A stretch of 64,000 nucleotides of DNA. Origin: Hymenobacter mellowenesis. GTDB taxonomy: Bacteria > Bacteroidota > Bacteroidia > Cytophagales > Hymenobacteraceae. The position numbers and the translations under genes are program-made. How positions within the stretch are numbered: the first letter of the stretch is position 1; each line of letters starts with the position of its first letter. The stretch is taken from positions 124,001 to 188,000 of the forward strand of contig NZ_JAUQSX010000004.1 in assembly GCF_030581005.1 (NCBI RefSeq), read 5' to 3'. Of the stretch, positions 48,713 to 58,527 are shown in pieces. The notes below the pieces were generated by a model that did no database searches, was not told the origin of the DNA, and saw only the letters and a program-made list of their open reading frames with translations.

Positions 48713-51700
48713 CTACTCCTTTACCAGGCGTTTCACCACCGTGCCTTCCTGGGCGTGGATGCGCACGGTGTACACGCCGGTGGCTAATCCGTTGAGGTCG
48801 ATGGTTTCGGAGAGGAAACCCTGCTTGGGGCGGGTGCTCAGCTGGCGCACCGTCTGGCCCAGCACGTTCACCACTTCCACCTGCACCGGGCCCTGCTCGC
48901 GCAGGCCGGCCAGCTCCAGGGTGGCGCGGGCGGTGGTGGGGTTGGGGTAGAGGGCGGTGCGGGCGGCCAGCTGGCCGGTGGTGACGGCCGTGACGGTGCC
49001 GGCCACGAAGTTGAGGTAGAAGCGCTGGCCGCTGTAGTTGGCCAGCATCGTGAAGGCGTAGGCGGGGCTGGCGGCCAGGTTCTGGCGGCGGTTCAGCACC
49101 CGGTCTTCGAGCCACACCTGGGTGCCGGCGGGCGCATCGGTCAGGCCCGTGAGGGTCAGCTCGTGGGCGCCGTCCTGGCTCACGCGCACCCCGAGGGGGA
49201 TGACGGGGGCCGTGGCCAAGTCGGGCAGGCCGTTGATGGCGAAGCTCTCGGCGCCGGCCTGGCTCCAGAGGCTGGGGCGGCCGTTGCCGTTGAGCTGCAC
49301 CTTGTAGGCGTCGTGTTGGGCCGAGAAGCCGAGGGCCGCGCCGGGCTCGAAGTACACCACCGTTTCATCGGCGGTGGCGGTGGCCAGGTTGCGGGCTTCG
49401 AGGCGCAGCACCGGGGGCGCCGTGGTGGTGCGGTTGAACACCGGCGAGAGGTAGCTGGTGGCGCGCACGGCGTTGGTGAGGCTCACGCTGGCCGTGGGGG
49501 CGGTGGCCCGCACGAAGAAGCCCTGCATGGCGGCCAGGTCTTTGGTGCCGCCGTTCTGGCCGAGGCCGTTCACGTAGGCCTTATAAGTGCCGGTGTACTG
49601 GCCGCTGGGCTCGAACACGTAGAGGGCATCGGCCACGCCGCTGAGCATGCCGGTGGTGCTGCGGGCCACGTCCCAGTCCATGGGCGCGGGGTAGGGGTTG
49701 CCGAGCAGGTGCCAGCCCGAGTTGGCCAGGCTGCCGCGGCCCAGGCTGTAGCTCACGTTGCCGGTTTGCAGCAGGCCCGAAATGTCCACCGTGGTGGTGG
49801 GCAGGGTTTGGGCGGTGTAGCCGCGCAGGGGCAGCAGGTCCTGGGTGGCGGTGGGCACCATCCAGCCGTCGTCGAAACCGGGTTTGGAGGCCGTGAGGCG
49901 GGTTTCGTCGTACTGGAAGAAGGTCGGGAACGGCGTGGCCGTGTTGCCGGCCGTGTTGTAGGCCGGGTTCAGCTCGAACACCGGCAGGTCGTCGGCAAAC
50001 TCCTGCACGGTGGTGCTGATGCCGGCGGCGCTCAGCTTCATGGGCGAGGAGTAGTGGCGGTAGCCGGGCGCCCCGCTCAGGCCGGTGATGAAGCGCTCCA
50101 TGGTCGAAACGCCCGTCACCACGCCGCCGCCCACGGGGTTCACCACCATGGCGGTGCCGCTGGCGTTGCTCGTGAGGGTGAGGTGGCCGTTGGAGGCCAG
50201 GTTGCCGGTGGTCAGGGTCAGCACGTGGGTCAGGAACCAGTTGTCGGTGGCCGTCACGCCGCTGCCGTTCTGAATGAACAGGTCGTAGAAGCGCGTGGGC
50301 GTGGTCGAGATGCCGCCGATGGTCTGCGGGCCGGTGCCGATGCAGTACCAGCCGAAGGCGCCGCAATTCACCAGACCGGTGTTCACGAAGTTGCCCAGCA
50401 AATACACCGGGCCGTTGTAGGTGATGCCGGCGGGGTTGGCGCAGCTCAGGCCGAAGAAGCGGATTTGCTGGGTGCCGCCGCAGGTCTGGGCCACCGTGCC
50501 GTTGAAGTACACCGTGTAGGTGGCCGGGTTGAAGGGCCCGTTGCAGAGCCAGTTGCCGGCCACGTAGATGTCGCCGGCCAGCACGCAGCCCACCAGGTTG
50601 GCCCACGTAATGTGGTGGAAGTAGCTGCGGGCCGTGGCTCCGGTAGTCGTGATGGTTTGCAGCGCCGTGCCGTTGAAGCTGACGCCGAAGCCCTGGCCGT
50701 GGAAGAGGCCGGTGTTGTTCCAGAAGCCGGCCACGGTGATGTCGCGCAGCAACTGCACGTCCACCGCGTTGGTGATGCCCACGTTGTAGAAGGCGCTCAG
50801 GACCGTGCCGCCGATGGTTTGCAGGGCCGTGCCGTCGAAAATCACCGTCTGGCTGTTGGCCAGGTAGCCGCCGTTGTTCACCCACAAGCCACTCACGTAG
50901 ATGCCGTCGAGCAGCGTCACGCCGGCCGTGTTGGCAAAGGTGATATCGTGGAAGTGCGTGCGGCCCGAGGTGCAGGTAATGCTCTGGGCCACCGTGCCGT
51001 TGAAGCGGGTGCGGAAGCCGCAGCCGCAGTAGCCGCCCTGGTTCACGAAGTTGCGCGTCACGTCGATGTTCTGGCCCAGGCTCACGTTCACCGCGTTGTT
51101 GAAGGTCACGTCGTAGAAGGTGGTCAGGGCCGTGCCGGCGATGGTTTGCAGCGCGGTGCCGTTGAAGTACACCAGCAGCGAGTTGGGCAGGAAGCTGCCG
51201 TTGTTGGTCCAGTCGCCGAGCAGCGTAATGCCCACGTCCTGCCGCACCGTGGCGCCGGTGGCAATGGTGAAGTGGTGGAACACCGTGGCCACCGAGCCGC
51301 CAATGAGCTGGAGCACCGAGCCGCCAAACGTCACCAGGTAGCCATTGGCCACGAAGCCGCCGAGGTGTAGCCAGTTGCCGCGCAGGCTGATGTCGCGGTT
51401 GAGCGTGACGCCGGCCAGGTTGTTCCAAGTGAGGTGCCAGAAGTCGTACACGCCCGCCCCGGTCAGGCTTTGCGCCACCGTGCCGGCGAAGGCAAAGGTG
51501 TAGCCCGTGTACACGCCGCCCACCAGGTTGTAGCCGTAGAAAGTGCCCGCGTTGGCAAAGTTGCCGAGCAGGGTCACGTTCTGCAGCAACCGGACGCTGG
51601 CGGCGCTGCCGATGTTCCAGCCGTAGAACGAGAGGCCGGTGTAGCCGCCCACCGTCTGCACGTAGCCCGACACGGTTCCATTGAAGAATACCGTGTAGGT

Positions 51701-54700
51701 GCCGGGGTTGAAGCTGCCCGAGTACAGGTAGTAGTTGCCCGCGATGTACACGTTGGCCAGCAAGCTCACGCCCGCCGCGTTGTCGGCGTAGAAGTGGTAG
51801 AAGTAGGTGGTGGCGTTGGCATTCACCACCTGCGCCACCGTGCCACCGAAGCGCACGAAGTAGCCCGTGGTCACTCCCCCCAGCACCTGGTAGCCGTAAA
51901 ACACGCCCGTGTTCAGGAAGCCGCCCAGCACGTAGATGTGCTGCGCCAGCGTCACCGAAACCGGGTTGCTCATGGTCAGGCCGTAGAAGTTGGTGACCTG
52001 CGTGCCGCCAATGAGCTGCGCCACCGTGCCGCCAAACGTGACGGTGTAGGTGCCGGCCGCAAAGCTGCCGTCATTCGTCCAGTCACCGAGCAGGGTGACC
52101 ACGCGGGCCAACTGCACGCTGGCATTTGGTGAGATGGTGAGGTGGTGAAATAGTGAAGTGACTGTTCCACCGATAATCTGCAAAGCCGAGCCCGAGAAGA
52201 ACACCCGGAAGCCGTTGGCGACGAAGCCACCGTCGTGGGTCCAGCTGCCGTTCAGGTAGATGTTCGAGAGCAGCGTCACCGTCGTCGGGTTGTTGAAGCG
52301 CAGGTCGAAGAAGCGCGTATTCAGCCCGGCGAGGATGGTTTGGGCCGCCGTGCCGTTGAAGTACACCAGGTAGCCGTTGCCGAGGAACACGCCCGTGCCG
52401 GCCCAGTTGCCGAGCACCGTCACGGCCTGCAGCAAACTCACCGAAACCGTGTTGGTGATGGTGACGTGGTGGAACGTGGTAAGCACCGAGCCCCCGATGG
52501 TCTGGGCCACGTTGCCAATGAAATTGACGAGGTAGCCGTTGGCCAGGTAGCCGCCATTGTTCAGCCAGTTGCCCCACACGCTGATGTTCTGGTTGAGCGT
52601 GATGCCCGCCAGGTTGTTCCAGGTCACGTGCCAGAACTCGTACACCCCGCCGCCGGTGAGGCTCTGCGCCCCGCTGCCGCCGAAGGTGAAGGTGTAGCCC
52701 GTGTACACGCCGCCCACCAGGTTGTAGCCGTAGAAGGTGCCCAGGTTGGCGAAGCCGCCCAGCAAGGTCACGTTCTGAATCAGCCGCACGTAGGCGCCGC
52801 TCACCACATTCCAGCCGTAGAAGTTGAGGGCCGTGTAGCCGCCCACCGTCTGCACCACGCCGGGCCCTTCGTTGCCGTTGAAGTACACCGTGTAGGTGCC
52901 GGGGTTGAAGGTGCCCGAGTAGAGGTAGTAATTGCCCGCGATGTAGATGTTGGTAGCCAGACTCACGCCCGCCGCGTTGTCGGCGTAGAAGTGGTAGAAG
53001 TAGGTCGTGACATTGGCCGTAATCACCTGCGCCGCCGTGCCGCCGAAGCGCACGAAGTAGCCCAGGGTGCTGCCGCCGCTCAGGTACCAGCCGTAGAACA
53101 CGCCCGTGTTTACGAAGCCGCCCAGCACGTAAATGTTCTGGTGCAGCGTCACGGAAATCAGGTTGTTGAAGGTGACGTTGTAGAAGTTCGTTACCTGAGT
53201 GCCGCCGATAATCTGGGCGACGGTGCCGGCGAAAATCACCGAGTAGGTGCCGCCCGAGAACAGGCCGTTGTTTATCCAGTCGCCGAGCACCGTGATGTTG
53301 CTCACCAGCATCACGCCCACCGTGTTGTTGATGGTGACGGTGTAGTAGCTGCTGCTGCCCGTGCCACCGATGGTCTGCGCCACCGAGCCGCCGAATATCA
53401 CGCCGTAAGTCACGGCCGAGAACGTGCCGTTCACCACGAAGTTGTTCAGGAACACGGCGTTCAAACCCAGGTTTACTACCGCGCCGCTGTTCACGTAAGC
53501 GTTGTAGAAAGTCGTGACGGACGTGCCGCCAATAATCTGCGTGCCGCCCGTGCCGTTGAAGTACACGTTGTAGAGCGGGCCACCCACGAAGGTGCCGAAG
53601 TTGTACCAGTTGGCGTACACGTTCAGCACGTTGTTCATCGTCAGGGTCGAGCCGTTGCTGATGTATAGATTGCCTACCTGCAGCGGGTTCGCGCCATAGA
53701 TGAACTGCGTAATCCCACCCGCGAAATACCAGCTGGACGTGCTGCTGGCCAGCACCGTGCCGTTCACCGTCACGTTGCCATACAGGTTGAAAATGCCATT
53801 GTTGGTGAACGTAGCGCCGCTGGCAATAGTCAGGTTCAGCGCCAGCGCCGCCGTGCTGCCCGTGATAACCGGGTAGAAGCTCGCGCCGCCCGGTATGGTC
53901 ACCACGCTGGTAGCGGTGGGCACCTGCCCACAGCTCCAGTTGGCGCCGTTGAACCAGTCGGTGCTCACGCCGCCCGTCCAGGCGTAGGTGAGCGCGCCGA
54001 TGGTCAGGTTGCTGCCGTTGTCGGAGCCCACGGCGGCCGGGTTGTCAGCCACCACGCGCACCCGGTAGCCGCTGCCGGCCGGGGTGCTGGTGGGAATCAC
54101 CGCCGCCACGGTGCCGCTGCTGGCATTACTGGCCAGCGAACCAATAAGTACCGGCGAAGCAAACGAGCCGCTGGCGTTCGAAAGCTGCACCGTGAAGGTG
54201 TTGCCGCCGTTCACGCTGCCCGTCGTCACATTGTAAGGCACCGAAATAGCCGAGCCGGGGCAGAGCGAGCCGCTCACCGCGCCCGTGCTGATGGCCAGTA
54301 CCGGCGCGCCCACCGTCACCTGCACCGGGCGCGTCACCGAGCAGCCATTGATGCTGGCGGTGAAGCTGTAGGTACCCGCGTTGGCCGCGTTGGCGTTGGC
54401 CAGACTGGGGTTGGGCTGGCTGCTGCTGAAGCCGTTCGGACCGGTCCAGCCAATGATAGCGCCGGCCGGAACGCCGCTGCTGCTGAAGGTGATGGTTGCG
54501 CCCGCGGCCACCGGCGAGTTGGAGCCGGCCACCACGTTGGTCAGGTTCGAAATAGTCAGGTTTGTGCCGTTGTCATTGCTGGTCAGCGCCGGGTTGGTGC
54601 TCACTAGGCGAATGCGGTAGCCCGCGCCGTCTGCCGTCGTGGCCGGTAGAGTGAAGCCGAGGCTGCCGCTGCCCGTGCCGTTGAAGCTCACGCTGGCCAG

Positions 54701-57700
54701 TGCCACCGGCGCGCCGAAGCCACCGCTGGCATCCGAAAGCTGCGCCGTGATGGTGCCGTTGCTCAGGCCCGCGCCACCCACAGTGTAGTTGACGGCGTAG
54801 TTATTGCCCGCGCAAAACTGCCCGGAGAACGTGCCCAGGGCCAGTGTCGTACTCACCGGCGGGTTCACCAGCACGCGCACGCTGGCCGAGTCGGTGCAGC
54901 CGCCCTGCGTCACATACACATAGTAGAAGCCCGACGAAGCCGTGGTCACGTTGTTGAACGTCGGGTTCTGCTGGTTGCTGATGAAGCTGGTGCCGCCGCC
55001 GGTGTACTGCACGAACCATTGGTACGTGGCCGCGCCGTTGGGCCCGGCGTTCAGCTGCAAGGTGCCGCCCGAGGCTATGGGCGAGTTGCTGCTGGCCGTG
55101 GCCACCAGCGTGGTCGGCACCGTCAGGTTGGTGCCGTTGTCGGCCGGGCTGACGGTGGCCGGGTTGCTGGCGATGAGGCGAATCCGGTAGCCGGTGCCGG
55201 CCGGTGTGTTCTGCGGCACAATGGTCGAAACTGTGCCGCCGCCCTGGCCGGTGAAAGCCACCGAGCCAATGACCACCGGCGCCGCAAACGAGCCGCTGGC
55301 ATCCGAAAGCTGCGCGGTAATCACGTTGCCAGCGCCAAACACGTTGCCCGTCACCGAGAAGCCGATGTTCAGCCCCGTGCCGGGGCACAGGCTGCCATTG
55401 AACTGCGAGATGGCCAGGATGGGCTGCGCCGACGGGTTCACTACTACTGTGGTGGCAGTGCCGGGGCTCTGGCAGCCGTTCACCGTCACGTAGAGCGTGT
55501 AGGTGCCGCTGTTGCTGGGCGTCGCGTTCGCAATGGTCGGGTTCTGCTGGTTGGACGAGAAGCCGGGGCCAAACCATTGGTACGAGGCGCCGGCCACGGT
55601 CTGGGCCGTGAGTTGAATGGTACCGTTGTAAGCCACCGGCGAGTTGCTGCTCGGCGTGGCCGTGGGCTGGGTTGTGATGGTGATGTTGGAGCCGTTGTCC
55701 GTCGTGCTGGTCACGGCCGGGCTCGACCCCACCAATCGGATACGGTAGCCGCTGCCGGTGAGCGTGTTGGTCGGAATCAACGCTGCCACCGAGCCGCCGC
55801 CCTGGCCCGTGAAGGCCGCCGACCCAATTACCGTGGGCGCGGCAAACGAGCCGCTGGCGTCCGAGAGCTGGGCCGAAATGGTATTGCCGCTGGCGAAGTT
55901 GTTGCCCGACACCACGAAGCCGATGTTGAACGTGGCGCCCGCGCAGCCATTAAAGCCAAACTGCCCCATTGTGAGCACCGGCACGGCATTGGGCTGCACC
56001 AGCACCCTCACGCTGGCCGAGTCCTGGCAGCCGTTGGCGTTCTGCACGTACACATAATACTTGCCGCTCTGCGTGGGTTGGGCGTTGGTCAGATTGAGCG
56101 CTTGGCCCGCGCCGACGTAGGCCGTGCCGCCGCTGGTATAGGCTACGTACCACTGGTAGCTGCTCTGCCCCGTGGGCTGCGCCGCTAGCTGAATGGTGCC
56201 GTTGAAAACCACCGGCGAGTTGCTGGTAGCCGCAGCCACCGGTGTGGGATAAATGGTTAGATTAGTGCCGTTGTCCGTCCCGATGATGTTCGGGTTGGAA
56301 GCCACCACGCGCACCCGGTAGCCGCTGCCAGCCGGCGTGCGAAACGCCACTGAGTCGCGCAGCACCCCGCCGTTGGCGTTGGTGCTGATGAGCGAGCCAT
56401 ACAGCCGCGAGCCGGCCGTGAAGTTGCCGCTGGCGTCCGACAGCTGGAAATTGAACACGTTGCCGCTGCCGTAGCTGGCCATGCTGGTCGTGAAAGGCAC
56501 CTGAATGAGTGTGCTGGCGCAAAACGCCGAACTCGACACCGTGCCCGTGGCAATGGTGGGCGGGTACACGTAGCTCGCCGCCGAGCAGGCCGTGCCGCCG
56601 GGCGTGGTCACGCAAATCTGGCCGCTGGTGCCACCCGCCGGGGCCGACACCGTAATCTGGGTGCCCGAATTCACCACGAAGCCCGGGGCGGCGGTGCCGT
56701 TGAAGGTCACGGCCGTGGCGCCGGTCAGGTTAGTGCCGGTGAGGACCACGCTGGTGCCTGGCCCGCCGCCGGCCGGCGTGAAGCTGGTGATGGTGGGCCC
56801 GACGCAGTTGAAGTAGTATGCGCCCACGCCGGTAATGCTCAGCACGTTGGTGCTGGTGCCGAACACCAGCCGGATGCCGCGCACGCCGGTAGCCGGCGTG
56901 GCCAGCGTGCGGGCCACACTGTAGGTCTGCGCCCCGGTGAGGGTGGCCGCGTAGCTGTCCACGGTGGTCCAGGTGGTCAGGTTGGCCGAAGTCTGGATTT
57001 GCAGCGTGAAGTTGGTCGTGGTTTGGGGCGCCACCGTCAGGCGCACCTCGCTGATGGTTTGCGAGGCCGTGCTGCCCAGGTCGGCCTGAATCACCGCGCC
57101 GTTGTAAGCCAGGAAATTGTTGGTGCCGCTGGGGGCCGAGTTGAAGGCGTTTTCGGCCGTGCCAATGTAGCTGCCGCCCTGCGTATAGTTGGTGCTGGGC
57201 AGGCCCGCCGCGAAGTTGGCCGACGAGGCGCAGCCGTTTTTCAGGAAGCTGCGGTTGCTCACCAGGCTCCACTTGCCATTGGCATCGCGCGAGCGGAAGA
57301 AGATGCGGTGCGCGCCGTCGGCCAGCCCGCTGGCATCGGCCGCGAAGCTGAAATTGGCCAAATCCGGCGCTGGCGTAGGCACCGGCACGTTCGTCCCCGC
57401 GCCAAAGCCGGGGTCGGCATCGAAGTAGTATTCAATCTTGTTTACGTTGGGCGCGGCGGCCAGCACGGGCTCGTAGTAAAAGCTGCGCACGCTGGTCAGG
57501 CTCCACTTGCCGTTGGCATCGCGCGAGCGCAGGCTCAGGGTGTGAAAGCCGGTACTCAGGCTGCTCAGGTTCACGCCGAAGGCCACGCCGCTGAGGTCAG
57601 TCGCCGCCGTCACGGGCACGTCGGTGCCGCTGCCGAAACCGGGCTCGGCATCAATGAAATACTCGACTTTGGTGACGTTGGGCAGCGTATTCAGGGCCGC

Positions 57701-58513
57701 CGGCTCGTAGTAGAACGTGCGCCGGTTGGTCAGGCTCCATTTGCCGTTGGCATCCTGGCTGCGCACCCCGAGCTGGTGAAACCCGGCCGTCAGGCTGCTG
57801 ATGTTCACGTTAAATACTACGCCGCTGATGTCGGTAGCCGCCGTTACGGGCACGTCTACCGCCATCCCAAAGCCGGGGTCGGTGTCGATAAAGTATTCCA
57901 CCTTCGTGACGTTGGGCAGCGTGCTGTTGGCCAGCGGCTCGTAGTAGAAGGTGCGCCGGTTGGTCAGGCTCCACTGCCCGTTGGCATCGCGCGAGCGCAC
58001 GCCCAGCTGGTGGAAGCCCGCACTCAGGCTGCCCAGGCTCACGCCGAAGGCCACGCCGCTGATGTCGGTAGCCGCCGTCACCGGCACATCGGTAGCAGCG
58101 GCAAAACCGGGGTCGGTATCGATGAAATACTCGGCTTTGGTCACGTTGGCCAGCGTGCCATTGGCCAGCGGCTCGTAGTAGAACGTGCGCCGGCTGGTGA
58201 GGCTCCAGGCGCCGTTGGCGTCCTGGCTGCGCACGCCCAGGGCGTGGAAGCCCACGCTCAGACTGCCCAGCGGCACGCTGGCCGACAGGCCCGGTAAATC
58301 GGCCGCCGGCGTAGCCGGCAGCGCAAACGCCGTGGCCGCCCCAAAGCCGGGGTCGGTGTCGACGAAGTACTCGGCGCGGGCAATGGTGGCCTGGCCGTAG
58401 CTGCGCACAATGCTGCCAATGAGCAGCAGCAACAGCAGCACCAGCGGCAGCAGCCAGCCGAAGTACCTCGGCCCGCCGCCCCGCGTGGGGCGAAAATCGT
58501 AGGAGCGGTGCAT
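48713..58513 (-). CDS. Giant repeat-built T9SS surface protein (3266 aa)
   Basis: This is a modular secreted protein. Residues 1-41 are a signal/anchor (PLVLLLLLLIGSIVRSYGQA). Residues about 43-430 hold five ~78-residue repeats (EYFIDTDPGFG ... RSRDANGKWSLTNRRTFYYE). A discoidin-like domain to about 585 and an IPT/TIG domain to about 665 follow. Next are five ~190-residue units of FxGxxCxG..AQLSDASGSF plus an Ig-like half (SNSPV..YQW..GxYYVYV). From about 1500 come more than 20 short beta repeats (FNGTVAQTIGG...FYNVTFNN...L.GNWxNNGxF), then a C-terminal module and a T9SS sorting domain (ALYPNPTTARATL ... VVKRLVKE). It is probably an adhesin or matrix fibre. The beta-helix gene upstream is cotranscribed. 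Confidence 0.9.
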   Translation of the reverse strand: MHRSYDFRPTRGGGPRYFGWLLPLVLLLLLLIGSIVRSYGQATIARAEYFVDTDPGFGAATAFALPATPAADLPGLSASVPLGSLSVGFHALGVRSQDANGAWSLTSRRTFYYEPLANGTLANVTKAEYFIDTDPGFAAATDVPVTAATDISGVAFGVSLGSLSAGFHQLGVRSRDANGQWSLTNRRTFYYEPLANSTLPNVTKVEYFIDTDPGFGMAVDVPVTAATDISGVVFNVNISSLTAGFHQLGVRSQDANGKWSLTNRRTFYYEPAALNTLPNVTKVEYFIDAEPGFGSGTDVPVTAATDLSGVAFGVNLSSLSTGFHTLSLRSRDANGKWSLTSVRSFYYEPVLAAAPNVNKIEYYFDADPGFGAGTNVPVPTPAPDLANFSFAADASGLADGAHRIFFRSRDANGKWSLVSNRSFLKNGCASSANFAAGLPSTNYTQGGSYIGTAENAFNSAPSGTNNFLAYNGAVIQADLGSTASQTISEVRLTVAPQTTTNFTLQIQTSANLTTWTTVDSYAATLTGAQTYSVARTLATPATGVRGIRLVFGTSTNVLSITGVGAYYFNCVGPTITSFTPAGGGPGTSVVLTGTNLTGATAVTFNGTAAPGFVVNSGTQITVSAPAGGTSGQICVTTPGGTACSAASYVYPPTIATGTVSSSAFCASTLIQVPFTTSMASYGSGNVFNFQLSDASGNFTAGSRLYGSLISTNANGGVLRDSVAFRTPAGSGYRVRVVASNPNIIGTDNGTNLTIYPTPVAAATSNSPVVFNGTIQLAAQPTGQSSYQWYVAYTSGGTAYVGAGQALNLTNAQPTQSGKYYVYVQNANGCQDSASVRVLVQPNAVPVLTMGQFGFNGCAGATFNIGFVVSGNNFASGNTISAQLSDASGSFAAPTVIGSAAFTGQGGGSVAALIPTNTLTGSGYRIRLVGSSPAVTSTTDNGSNITITTQPTATPSSNSPVAYNGTIQLTAQTVAGASYQWFGPGFSSNQQNPTIANATPSNSGTYTLYVTVNGCQSPGTATTVVVNPSAQPILAISQFNGSLCPGTGLNIGFSVTGNVFGAGNVITAQLSDASGSFAAPVVIGSVAFTGQGGGTVSTIVPQNTPAGTGYRIRLIASNPATVSPADNGTNLTVPTTLVATASSNSPIASGGTLQLNAGPNGAATYQWFVQYTGGGTSFISNQQNPTFNNVTTASSGFYYVYVTQGGCTDSASVRVLVNPPVSTTLALGTFSGQFCAGNNYAVNYTVGGAGLSNGTITAQLSDASGGFGAPVALASVSFNGTGSGSLGFTLPATTADGAGYRIRLVSTNPALTSNDNGTNLTISNLTNVVAGSNSPVAAGATITFSSSGVPAGAIIGWTGPNGFSSSQPNPSLANANAANAGTYSFTASINGCSVTRPVQVTVGAPVLAISTGAVSGSLCPGSAISVPYNVTTGSVNGGNTFTVQLSNASGSFASPVLIGSLASNASSGTVAAVIPTSTPAGSGYRVRVVADNPAAVGSDNGSNLTIGALTYAWTGGVSTDWFNGANWSCGQVPTATSVVTIPGGASFYPVITGSTAALALNLTIASGATFTNNGIFNLYGNVTVNGTVLASSTSSWYFAGGITQFIYGANPLQVGNLYISNGSTLTMNNVLNVYANWYNFGTFVGGPLYNVYFNGTGGTQIIGGTSVTTFYNAYVNSGAVVNLGLNAVFLNNFVVNGTFSAVTYGVIFGGSVAQTIGGTGSSSYYTVTINNTVGVMLVSNITVLGDWINNGLFSGGTYSVIFAGTVAQIIGGTQVTNFYNVTFNNLISVTLHQNIYVLGGFVNTGVFYGWYLSGGSTLGYFVRFGGTAAQVITANVTTYFYHFYADNAAGVSLATNIYIAGNYYLYSGTFNPGTYTVYFNGNEGPGVVQTVGGYTALNFYGWNVVSGAYVRLIQNVTLLGGFANLGTFYGYNLVGGVYTGYTFTFGGSGAQSLTGGGVYEFWHVTWNNLAGITLNQNISVWGNWLNNGGYLANGYLVNFIGNVAQTIGGSVLTTFHHVTITNTVSVSLLQAVTVLGNWAGTGVFLGNGYLVYFNGTAAQTILAGLNTRFFDLRFNNPTTVTLLSNIYLNGSWTHDGGFVANGFRVFFSGSALQIIGGTVTSLFHHLTISPNASVQLARVVTLLGDWTNDGSFAAGTYTVTFGGTVAQLIGGTQVTNFYGLTMSNPVSVTLAQHIYVLGGFLNTGVFYGYQVLGGVTTGYFVRFGGTVAQVVNANATTYFYHFYADNAAGVSLLANVYIAGNYYLYSGSFNPGTYTVFFNGTVSGYVQTVGGYTGLSFYGWNIGSAASVRLLQNVTLLGNFANAGTFYGYNLVGGVYTGYTFAFAGTVAQSLTGAGVYDFWHLTWNNLAGVTLNRDISLRGNWLHLGGFVANGYLVTFGGSVLQLIGGSVATVFHHFTIATGATVRQDVGITLLGDWTNNGSFLPNSLLVYFNGTALQTIAGTALTTFYDVTFNNAVNVSLGQNIDVTRNFVNQGGYCGCGFRTRFNGTVAQSITCTSGRTHFHDITFANTAGVTLLDGIYVSGLWVNNGGYLANSQTVIFDGTALQTIGGTVLSAFYNVGITNAVDVQLLRDITVAGFWNNTGLFHGQGFGVSFNGTALQTITTTGATARSYFHHITWANLVGCVLAGDIYVAGNWLCNGPFNPATYTVYFNGTVAQTCGGTQQIRFFGLSCANPAGITYNGPVYLLGNFVNTGLVNCGAFGWYCIGTGPQTIGGISTTPTRFYDLFIQNGSGVTATDNWFLTHVLTLTTGNLASNGHLTLTSNASGTAMVVNPVGGGVVTGVSTMERFITGLSGAPGYRHYSSPMKLSAAGISTTVQEFADDLPVFELNPAYNTAGNTATPFPTFFQYDETRLTASKPGFDDGWMVPTATQDLLPLRGYTAQTLPTTTVDISGLLQTGNVSYSLGRGSLANSGWHLLGNPYPAPMDWDVARSTTGMLSGVADALYVFEPSGQYTGTYKAYVNGLGQNGGTKDLAAMQGFFVRATAPTASVSLTNAVRATSYLSPVFNRTTTAPPVLRLEARNLATATADETVVYFEPGAALGFSAQHDAYKVQLNGNGRPSLWSQAGAESFAINGLPDLATAPVIPLGVRVSQDGAHELTLTGLTDAPAGTQVWLEDRVLNRRQNLAASPAYAFTMLANYSGQRFYLNFVAGTVTAVTTGQLAARTALYPNPTTARATLELAGLREQGPVQVEVVNVLGQTVRQLSTRPKQGFLSETIDLNGLATGVYTVRIHAQEGTVVKRLVKE
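51190..53187. repeat. Internal duplication of about 1.2 kb in the giant gene
   Basis: DNA at 51190-51990 resembles DNA at 52387-53187 with a constant offset of 1197 bp (399 codons). For example, both copies encode GGFxNTGVFYG, YFYHFYADNAAGVSL and YNLVGGVYTGYTF. It is a segmental duplication of several repeats at once. Confidence 0.8.
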
Positions 58514-58527
58514 AACCGGGGCGCCGC

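Noticed and set aside
49163..53668. Plus-strand frames of 735, 232 and 477 codons
   Set aside because: They are shadows of the giant minus-strand gene; no signal, domain or promoter.
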